Below, in pieces: positions 1 to 5,074 of a DNA stretch of 6,350 bases (positions are counted from its first letter, which is position 1; the number at the start of each line of letters is the position of its first letter). The position numbers and the translations under genes are program-made. Source of the DNA: JBBRWO01 sp038249135 (lineage in GTDB: Bacteria; Actinomycetota; Coriobacteriia; Anaerosomatales; JAAXUF01); NCBI GenBank assembly GCA_038249135.1, contig JBBRWO010000124.1:1-6350 (forward strand). The letters are read 5' to 3'. Below the pieces are notes generated by a model. That model saw only the letters and a program-made list of their open reading frames with translations, was not told the origin of the DNA and ran no database searches.

Positions 1-2
1 GC

Positions 3-539
3 GCTATCGAGACGGCGCTCGCGGGTGAGGCCCGCGTCGAACGGCGTGCGACGTTGCGCGCGGAGGTGTTCATGGAAGGGCGCTCGGTGGGGGTGTACCG
101 GGCACTGAATGAGGTCGTACTGTCCCGGGGAGCTTCTGCTCGGGTCGTGGCGATCGACGTCGATGTGGACGGACATCGGGTCGCTCGGTTGCGCGCAGAT
201 GGCGTGATCGTGGCCACCGCGACCGGCTCGACCGCGTATGCGCTCTCTGCCGGTGGTCCCGTGGTCGCACCCGGGTTCGGCGGTATGGTCGTGGTCCCGG
301 TGGCTCCGCATACGCTTGCGGTTCGACCCATCATCACCGATACGCACGAGAACGTGGAGTTGTCGTTGCCGGATGCGTCCCGCGCCGACGCCTGCATCAT
401 CGTCGATGGGGAGGTCATGCCGTGCCGGCAGTCCATCGAGCGCGTCACCGTGGCACGCGGGAGCCATGACGTGCTCCTCGTCAAGCTCGACGGGCGCGAT
501 TTTTATGAGACCGTCTCGTCGGAGTTCTTCGGGGGCTGA
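3..539 (+). CDS. nadK: NAD kinase, 3' part (5' end outside window)
   Basis: NAD kinase (ppnK/nadK) phosphorylates NAD to NADP in the cytoplasm, using ATP or polyphosphate. The reading frame is open from base 3, so 178 residues of the C-terminal part are present; the N-terminal domain with the GGDGT motif lies upstream of the window. Seen: the conserved NEVVLSRG segment (bases 108-131), the signature TGSTAYALSAGGP (222-260) that shapes the NAD site, a VAPHTLAVRPI stretch (about 300-332) and the VDGE motif (402-413). The frame ends at TGA 537-539. An internal TTG at 54 is not a real start because homology-like sequence (AGEARVERR) continues upstream of it. recN starts six bases after the stop, an arrangement shared with mycobacteria (ppnK-recN), which suggests one transcript and coupled translation. 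No catalytic residue in the visible part looks altered. Confidence 0.97.
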   Translation, partial: AIETALAGEARVERRATLRAEVFMEGRSVGVYRALNEVVLSRGASARVVAIDVDVDGHRVARLRADGVIVATATGSTAYALSAGGPVVAPGFGGMVVVPVAPHTLAVRPIITDTHENVELSLPDASRADACIIVDGEVMPCRQSIERVTVARGSHDVLLVKLDGRDFYETVSSEFFGG

Positions 540-545
540 TCAGAG

Positions 546-2174
546 GTGCTCGAGGAACTGCACGTTCGCGATCTGGCACTCATCGAGGAGGTCTGGCTCG
601 AGTTCGGTCCGGGCATGACCGCGCTGACAGGCGAGACCGGCGCGGGCAAGACCGCACTGCTTGGCGCGCTGCAACTGCTGCTGGGGGAGCGAGGCGATGC
701 CGGCTCGGTACGGTCGGGATCGGCCGAAGCGCTGGTCGAGGGACGGTTCGCTGTCGAGGGCTCGGAGATCATCGCTCGTCGCCGCGTCAGCGCGGACGGA
801 CGCAGCAGGTGCACGCTCGATGGCGAGATGGCGACCGTGCGAGCGCTGGCGGATCGCATAGGACCGCTGGTGGACCTGCACGGTCAGCACGATCACCAGG
901 CGCTGCTTGGCGCCGGAACGCACTCGGCCTACCTGGACCGCCGCGCGGGAGCAGCAGCGGCTGACGCGCTGTCGGCGTATCGGGCTGCGCGAACCGCCGA
1001 GAAAACCGCGCGTGTCGCCCGCGACGAGTTGGCTGCGTCGCTCGCAGAGGCCGCGCGTGACGCCGACTACCTCCGCTTCGTCTCCGAGGAGATCGGCCGG
1101 CTCGATCCGCAGCCGGGGGAGGATGTCGCACTCGAGGCCCGGGTTCCCGCGCTGCAGCACGGCGAGCGCCTCGCCGAGGCCGCTGATGAGGCGGCGCAGT
1201 TGCTGCGCAGCGATGGCGGTGCGCTGGATTGTATCGCCCAGGCATCGGTGGTGCTTGGCAAGGTGGCCGACATCGATCCGGCTCTCGATGAGCTTGCGGT
1301 GAGACTGGGAGAAGCGTACACGATCGCCGACGATGCCAGCTCGGGCATCAGGGCATATCGCGACGGTGTGGAACACGACTCGGCTGCGCTTGATACCGTG
1401 CTGAGCCGGCTTTCGTTGTTGGCGGGCTTGGCTAAGAAGTACGGTCCGCGCCTGGAAGATGTGCTTGCGACCAGAGATAGGGCGGTCGAAGCGATTGCTG
1501 CGCACGATGCCGGTGCGGAGCGCACACTCGCCGCTGAGACTCGCCTCGAAGAGGCACGGACCGATCTGGTCGCAGCGGCGGAACACCTGGAAGCCGTGCG
1601 AACGGCGGCGGCACCAGTGTTCGTGGCGGAGCTCGGAGCTGCAGTCGCGGATCTCTGTATGGATGGTGCGCAGTTCGAGGTCTCTTTCACCCCGCTTGCC
1701 TTCGAGAATTGGACTGGCGACGGTTCGCATCGGGTCGAGTTCCTGTATGCGGCTGCACCTGGACAGCCCGTTCGCCCGCTTGCGCGAATCGCATCCGGAG
1801 GTGAGCTGTCGCGCGTCATGCTGGCGCTCAAGGGCGTGTTGGGAGAGGCGGACACGGTGGGGACCCTGGTGTTTGATGAGGTCGATGCGGGCCTTGGTGG
1901 CACGGCGGCGCGTTCCGTTGGCCGGCGACTGGCCGAGCTCGCCCGCACACATCAGGTCATCGTGGTCACGCACTTGGCGCAGGTCGCTGCGTATGCCGAC
2001 ACGCAGCTTGTCGTGAGCAAGGCGATCACGGGAGACAGTGCCGCCACGCACGTGGTTGCGGTCACGGGTGAGGCCCGCACCGGAGAGATCGCCCGCATGC
2101 TCTCCGGCAACGACTCCGAGACCAGCCTGGCACATGCGCGCGAGCTTCTCGGCGAGGCGCGACTCCTGCGTTAG
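546..2174 (+). CDS. recN: DNA repair protein RecN (SMC-like ATPase)
   Basis: RecN is a cytoplasmic SMC-family ATPase acting early in recombinational repair of DNA double-strand breaks. The 542 residues are close to the usual length (about 550-560). Domains in order: N-terminal ATPase half with Walker A GETGAGKT (residues 29-36) and the RecN-typical DLHGQHDHQALL Q-loop region (110-121); an alanine- and glutamate-rich central coiled coil (about 135-350) with a break near 220-300; then the C-terminal ATPase half with FLYAAAPGQP (399-408), ABC signature ASGGELSR (416-423), Walker B TLVFDEVD (440-447), VVTHLAQVAA (473-482) and the C-terminal GEIARMLSG (513-521). All key motifs are intact. The GTG start gives MLEELHVRDLALIEE, which matches how RecN proteins begin. 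The nearest purine-rich site (GGGGG, 531-535) lies inside the end of nadK, so translation is probably coupled to it. A LexA/SOS site would have to lie upstream of the window. Confidence 0.98.
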   Translation: MLEELHVRDLALIEEVWLEFGPGMTALTGETGAGKTALLGALQLLLGERGDAGSVRSGSAEALVEGRFAVEGSEIIARRRVSADGRSRCTLDGEMATVRALADRIGPLVDLHGQHDHQALLGAGTHSAYLDRRAGAAAADALSAYRAARTAEKTARVARDELAASLAEAARDADYLRFVSEEIGRLDPQPGEDVALEARVPALQHGERLAEAADEAAQLLRSDGGALDCIAQASVVLGKVADIDPALDELAVRLGEAYTIADDASSGIRAYRDGVEHDSAALDTVLSRLSLLAGLAKKYGPRLEDVLATRDRAVEAIAAHDAGAERTLAAETRLEEARTDLVAAAEHLEAVRTAAAPVFVAELGAAVADLCMDGAQFEVSFTPLAFENWTGDGSHRVEFLYAAAPGQPVRPLARIASGGELSRVMLALKGVLGEADTVGTLVFDEVDAGLGGTAARSVGRRLAELARTHQVIVVTHLAQVAAYADTQLVVSKAITGDSAATHVVAVTGEARTGEIARMLSGNDSETSLAHARELLGEARLLR

Positions 2175-2220
2175 CGGCTCGTCGGGCACACTTCCGACGG
2201 CCGATCGGAGTCAGCCTGTG

Positions 2221-2229
2221 TGGTACGAT
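2221..2229 (+). promoter_or_regulatory. Candidate extended -10 promoter for steA-steB
   Basis: TGGTACGAT reads as TG-n-TACGAT, an extended -10 element (TGnTAnnnT), with the hexamer at 2224-2229. Transcription would start near 2236, giving a leader of about 76 bases before steA. No convincing -35 hexamer sits 16-18 bases upstream, which is tolerable for an extended -10 promoter in actinobacteria. The 137-base gap after recN, in a region where other gaps are 6-61 bases, supports a separate promoter here. This is a motif match only. Confidence 0.4.
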
Positions 2230-2238
2230 TCTGAGTCG

Positions 2239-2262
2239 GCACGCAGTGGTTTCGATGCGTGC
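2239..2262 (+). promoter_or_regulatory. Perfect 7-bp hairpin or dyad in the steA leader
   Basis: GCACGCA (2239-2245) and TGCGTGC (2256-2262) are perfect inverted repeats separated by 10 bases. The dyad begins a few bases after the predicted transcription start. It could be an RNA hairpin at the 5' end of the leader or a protein-binding dyad overlapping the start region. No T-run follows, so it is not a standard intrinsic terminator for recN. Confidence 0.45.
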
Positions 2263-2266
2263 GAGA

Positions 2267-2296
2267 GGCCGATAAGCCCCTCAGCGGACATCGGCT
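2267..2296 (+). promoter_or_regulatory. Second leader hairpin just upstream of the steA ribosome binding site
   Basis: GGCCGAT (2267-2273) can pair with ATCGGCT (2290-2296): six Watson-Crick pairs plus one G-U, with a 16-base loop. The 3' arm ends seven bases before the GGGAGG Shine-Dalgarno sequence (2303-2308). The same GGCCGAT heptamer also occurs at 2199-2205, so on a read-through transcript from recN an alternative pairing with 2290-2296 is possible. No known riboswitch class is recognised. Confidence 0.35.
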
Positions 2297-2302
2297 GTAA
2301 TC

Positions 2303-2308
2303 GGGAGG
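2303..2308 (+). promoter_or_regulatory. steA ribosome binding site with short spacing
   Basis: GGGAGG is a strong Shine-Dalgarno match but lies only three bases before the ATG at 2312, closer than usual. The start is nevertheless favoured because the protein then begins with the conserved SteA N-terminus (ARLDKRTKDLTKRL). Confidence 0.6.
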
Positions 2309-2311
2309 CAC

Positions 2312-3433
2312 ATGCGCCACGAAGGCATAGCCAGGCTCGACAAACGCACAAAGGACCTCACCAAGCGACTCGGCCCTGATGACATCGCGATTATCGACCA
2401 CGTCGACATGGATCGCGTCAGCGCCGAGGCGCTGCTGAGCACGGGCGTGGAAGTCGTCGTCAATGCGGCGTCCTCGATTTCCGGCGCATATCCCAACGTC
2501 GGGCCCCTGCTTCTCACTCGCGGCGGAGTCACACTGATCGACGACGTGGGACCGGGTGTGTTCTCATGCCTGCGCGACGGTGAGCTCGTGCAGGTTGTCG
2601 GGGACGAGATACTTCTCAACGGCAAGGTCTGCGCGAAGGGGACCAGGCTTTCTGTAACGGCGATCGAAGCCAAGATGGAGACGGCGAAACTCGGACTGGG
2701 CGACCAGCTCGATAGGTTCGCGCGTAACACCATCGAGTACCTCGAAAACGAACGCTCGATTCTCACCGATGAGACCTGGGTCCCCGAGACGGTCGTGGAT
2801 TTCCACGGCCGCCACGCGCTCGTGGCCGTGCGCGGTTACGACTTCAAGGAAGACATGCGCGCGCTGGTGCCCTACATCCGCGAGATGAAGCCGATTCTCA
2901 TTGGCGTCGACGGCGGTGCGGACGCGATCATCGAAGCTGGTTTTCGCCCCGACATCATCGTCGGCGACATGGATTCCGTCACTGATTCCGCGCTTCGAAG
3001 CGGTGCGCAACTGATCGTCCACGCATATCCCGACGGTCGAGCACCCGGTATGGAGCGCTTGGATGAGCTGGGAGTCCCCGGCACGCCGTGGCCACTCGCT
3101 GCGACCAGCGAGGACCTGGCTCTTCTCCTGCCATGGGAGCTGGGAGCAGAGCTGATCGTGGCCGTCGGCACCCACGCCAACCTCGTTGAGTATCTCGACA
3201 AGGGCCGCAAGGGGATGGCTTCCACGTTTCTGGTGCGACTGAAGGTCGGGCCCAAGCTTGTTGACGCAAAGGGCGTCAACAAGTTGTATCGCTCGGCGAT
3301 CGGGCCGAGCCATCTGATTCCCATTGTCATGGCCGCGCTGGTCGTCGTATCGGCGGTCGTGCTTATATCACCCGGCCTGCGAACCTTTCTCGAACTCATC
3401 GTGCTACGCGTACGTGCGTGGTTCGGTGCCTGA
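2312..3433 (+). CDS. steA: SteA-like cytokinetic ring protein (TPK-like domain, C-terminal membrane anchor)
   Basis: The 373-residue protein resembles actinobacterial SteA (Rv1697 type), which in Corynebacterium works with SteB at the division site and affects cell separation. Seen: an N-terminal basic conserved stretch (ARLDKRTKDLTKRL, residues 7-20), a DIAIIDHVDMDRVSAEALL region (24-42), NAASSISGAYPNVGP (51-65), a thiamine-pyrophosphokinase-like segment with GVDGGAD (198-204) and PDIIVGDMDSV (213-223), then TSEDLALLL (265-273), and one hydrophobic segment at about 335-354 before a short basic tail. The TPK-type GDxDS acidic motif is kept, but the KDxTD and GGRxDH elements expected in true thiamine pyrophosphokinases are not apparent, so thiamine pyrophosphorylation is unlikely. 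The bulk should be cytoplasmic and tethered by the C-terminal helix. steB follows after 26 bases, implying co-transcription. Family assignment is from recognised motifs; the division role is inferred from characterised homologues. Confidence 0.92.
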   Translation: MRHEGIARLDKRTKDLTKRLGPDDIAIIDHVDMDRVSAEALLSTGVEVVVNAASSISGAYPNVGPLLLTRGGVTLIDDVGPGVFSCLRDGELVQVVGDEILLNGKVCAKGTRLSVTAIEAKMETAKLGLGDQLDRFARNTIEYLENERSILTDETWVPETVVDFHGRHALVAVRGYDFKEDMRALVPYIREMKPILIGVDGGADAIIEAGFRPDIIVGDMDSVTDSALRSGAQLIVHAYPDGRAPGMERLDELGVPGTPWPLAATSEDLALLLPWELGAELIVAVGTHANLVEYLDKGRKGMASTFLVRLKVGPKLVDAKGVNKLYRSAIGPSHLIPIVMAALVVVSAVVLISPGLRTFLELIVLRVRAWFGA

Positions 3434-3442
3434 CACGTCACA

Positions 3443-3447
3443 GGGAG
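3443..3447 (+). promoter_or_regulatory. steB ribosome binding site
   Basis: GGGAG lies 12 bases before the ATG at 3460, rather long spacing. TGACA (3431-3435) and TGTCA (3449-3453) could pair as a 5-bp stem that places this site in the loop. The site supports the ATG at 3460 over the GTG at 3418, which has no Shine-Dalgarno and sits inside steA. Confidence 0.5.
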
Positions 3448-3459
3448 CTGTCATACACC

Positions 3460-4305
3460 ATGTATAACCTTCGCTATCATCTGGCCTCACTCGTTGCGGT
3501 GTTCCTCGCACTCGCGCTCGGACTCGTTCTCGGCGGGCTCGTCGTGGGTCAGGGCACCATGGATTCTCAGCAGCGCGCCATCGTCTCGGGGCTGCAGCGC
3601 GACTTCAGCCGCCTGAACGACGACAACCAGCGTCTGAGCGCGGAGATCAACCTGCAGAGGACGTACTCGTCACAGATGACCGATACGTGGGTCGAGGGGC
3701 GTCTTAAGGGCATGACCGTCGTTCTCCTCACGAGCGGCCAAAAGACCGAAGGGCTGCAGGCGGCTATCACCTCCGTCGAGCAGGCCGGAGGCACCGCCGC
3801 GGTTGTCACGCTCGAGCAGCCCGGTATGGGACTCTCGGATATGGAGACGGCGGACGCAGTGCGCTCCGTGGTCGGGACTCAAACGGATCTCGCAGTTGCG
3901 GTTGCCGCATCACTGACCGCCGAATGGACTGCGGCAACGGGGTCTCGCCCGGTGACCGACGCGCTGGTGAAGGCCGGAGCAATCAGCGTGACTGGGCTTG
4001 AGCCTTCGACGGCGGCCACGCAGGCGGTCACGATTGCAGCGTTCTCGCGTAAGCCCGACAAGGTCGCGCTCGAGGTCGTTAAGGCGTACGCCGCTGCAGG
4101 CTACTACGCGCTCGGTGCTCAGACCTCGACAAGCGGCACCGGTGTGGCCGCGGCGGCCGCGGCCGCGAAACTGAGCGCTTTCGACACCCTCGGAACCGCC
4201 CCGGGCCAGTTCACGATGGTCGCGTTGTTCAGCGGTGGGCGACAGGGCTACTACACCCTCGGCAACGATGACGGGCCCAAGTTCCCGCCGGTTCCCAACC
4301 CCTAG
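3460..4305 (+). CDS. steB: SteB/MctB-family bitopic membrane protein (often named 'copper transporter')
   Basis: This 281-residue protein starts with the family-typical NLRYHLASLVAVFLALALG, one N-terminal transmembrane helix (about residues 8-30) without a signal-peptidase site. A probable coiled coil follows (about 35-70, rich in Q, R, L and D), then an alternating beta/alpha extracytoplasmic domain (about 83-260) and a proline-rich end (FPPVPNP). Relatives are Corynebacterium SteB, which partners SteA in cell separation, and M. tuberculosis MctB (Rv1698), linked to copper resistance. One helix and no visible Cys, Met-cluster or His metal site argue against a copper-transport function; an envelope or divisome role fits better with steA immediately upstream. 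At 281 residues it is somewhat shorter than MctB (314). A run of seven alanines (230-236) is a local oddity. The ATG at 3460 is chosen because homologues begin MxxLRYH; an upstream in-frame GTG at 3418 would overlap steA. Confidence 0.88.
   Translation: MYNLRYHLASLVAVFLALALGLVLGGLVVGQGTMDSQQRAIVSGLQRDFSRLNDDNQRLSAEINLQRTYSSQMTDTWVEGRLKGMTVVLLTSGQKTEGLQAAITSVEQAGGTAAVVTLEQPGMGLSDMETADAVRSVVGTQTDLAVAVAASLTAEWTAATGSRPVTDALVKAGAISVTGLEPSTAATQAVTIAAFSRKPDKVALEVVKAYAAAGYYALGAQTSTSGTGVAAAAAAAKLSAFDTLGTAPGQFTMVALFSGGRQGYYTLGNDDGPKFPPVPNP
4147..4167 (+). repeat. GC-only alanine codon run inside steB
   Basis: Seven alanine codons mixing GCC and GCG encode residues 230-236 of SteB. The stretch contains only G and C and has strong self-pairing potential. 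It is likely a flexible linker or a slippage-prone low-complexity tract. Confidence 0.7.
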
Positions 4306-4366
4306 CAGGCATGGCGTCGACAGGGCCCGTCCAACGGACTCCAGACGTCTGCGACCTGAGGTGGCC
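4306..4366. other. Convergent intergenic gap between steB and the glycosyltransferase gene
   Basis: This 61-base space separates two convergent transcription units. AGGGCC (4322-4327) pairs with GGCCCT (4363-4368, running into the minus-strand stop codon) across 35 bases, and a perfect 10-base palindrome CAGACGTCTG lies between them (4342-4351). Neither is followed by a T-run on either strand, so no canonical intrinsic terminator is supported. Termination may be factor-dependent or use a U-poor hairpin serving both strands. Confidence 0.35.
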
Positions 4367-5074
4367 CTAGCGCTTGGCCTGTCGGCGCACGCGCCGGGTC
4401 TCGGCTCCGAGCTTCACCAGCGCGAGCGCGACGTGTACGAACTGTCGCCCGCGGTGCACGAACCCGTCGAAGTCACGACCGGTGGCGGCGTGCCCCATCG
4501 TCGTGGGTACCTCGACCAGCCGCTGGCCTGAGCGCAGTGCTCGGATCGTGAGGGCAACCTCGACACCGTAGCCCGCCGCAAACGGTCTCGTCATCTCGAG
4601 GCACTCCCGTGTGAGCGCGCGCTGGCCTGAAAGCGGCGCGGTCGCATCAAACGAGCCCCCGTAACGTGTGATGCCCCACTGCGCCAGTCGTTTCACGAGT
4701 CCAAAGCCCGCCTTACCCTCCGGGCGAGGGAATGCCGCAATGGACATATCTGCGGTGCCATCGAGAATCGGCGCCAGCAGCAGTTCACCCTGCGATGCGG
4801 TCACTCCGAGGTCGCCATCGAGCAGCAGCACGATGTCGGCGTTCCCGACACGCTTCGCGCCGGCTTCGAGTGCGCCGCCCTTTCCGGCTGTGCCCGCCAT
4901 TCTGACCACTTTTGCGCCGGCGATCGTCGCGATGTGATCGGTGCCATCTTCACTACCGTCGTCGACCACGACCACTCGGCTCACACCCGGAATGGCGAGC
5001 GCCGCCTCGACCGTGTCCGCGATGCGCTCCGCTTCGTTGAAGGCGGGAATGAGGACGGCAATGTCCAGGCTCAC
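4367..5074 (-). CDS. Family 2 glycosyltransferase (GT-A fold), coupled to murJ
   Basis: This 235-residue soluble GT2 enzyme transfers a sugar from a nucleotide donor to an unidentified acceptor. Seen: the GT2 opening IAVLIPAFNEAERI (residues 5-18), VVVVDDGSEDGT with the nucleotide-binding DDG (34-45), AGTAGKGGALEAG (60-72), the metal-binding DGDLG (DxD, 86-90), PLSGQRAL (147-154), and a C-terminal GHAATGRDFDGFVHRGRQ (194-211). No transmembrane segment is visible, so it is cytoplasmic or peripheral, unlike dolichyl-phosphate mannosyltransferases with C-terminal helices. The GTG start at 5074-5072 overlaps the murJ stop in GTGA and has AAGGAG (5085-5080) five bases upstream; a longer frame reaching into murJ is just an open frame. 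Coupling to murJ suggests an envelope-precursor or polyprenyl-linked substrate. Glucosyl-3-phosphoglycerate synthase-like activity is an alternative. Donor and acceptor cannot be assigned. Confidence 0.9.
   Translation of the reverse strand: MSLDIAVLIPAFNEAERIADTVEAALAIPGVSRVVVVDDGSEDGTDHIATIAGAKVVRMAGTAGKGGALEAGAKRVGNADIVLLLDGDLGVTASQGELLLAPILDGTADMSIAAFPRPEGKAGFGLVKRLAQWGITRYGGSFDATAPLSGQRALTRECLEMTRPFAAGYGVEVALTIRALRSGQRLVEVPTTMGHAATGRDFDGFVHRGRQFVHVALALVKLGAETRRVRRQAKR

Noticed and set aside
54..56. TTG at 54 as the start of a short standalone gene
   Set aside because: The frame is open to the window edge and upstream residues fit NAD kinase, so this is the middle of nadK.
540..2189. A 549-codon open frame on the minus strand opposite the whole of recN
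   Set aside because: recN is unambiguous with all ATPase motifs intact. The antisense frame is a product of high-GC codon structure, shows no recognisable domain, and has an Arg/His/Ser-rich composition typical of shadow frames.
2191..2211. Possible recN terminator around TCCGA-n7-TCGGA
   Set aside because: Only five pairs and no T-run follow; not enough to call a terminator.
2564..3313. Minus-strand open frame of 249 codons opposite steA
   Set aside because: Overlaps a well-supported gene, has no recognisable motif and no ribosome binding logic.
3418..3459. Upstream GTG start for steB at 3418
   Set aside because: It overlaps steA by 16 bases, lacks a Shine-Dalgarno site, and adds residues before the conserved MxxLRYH start of the family.
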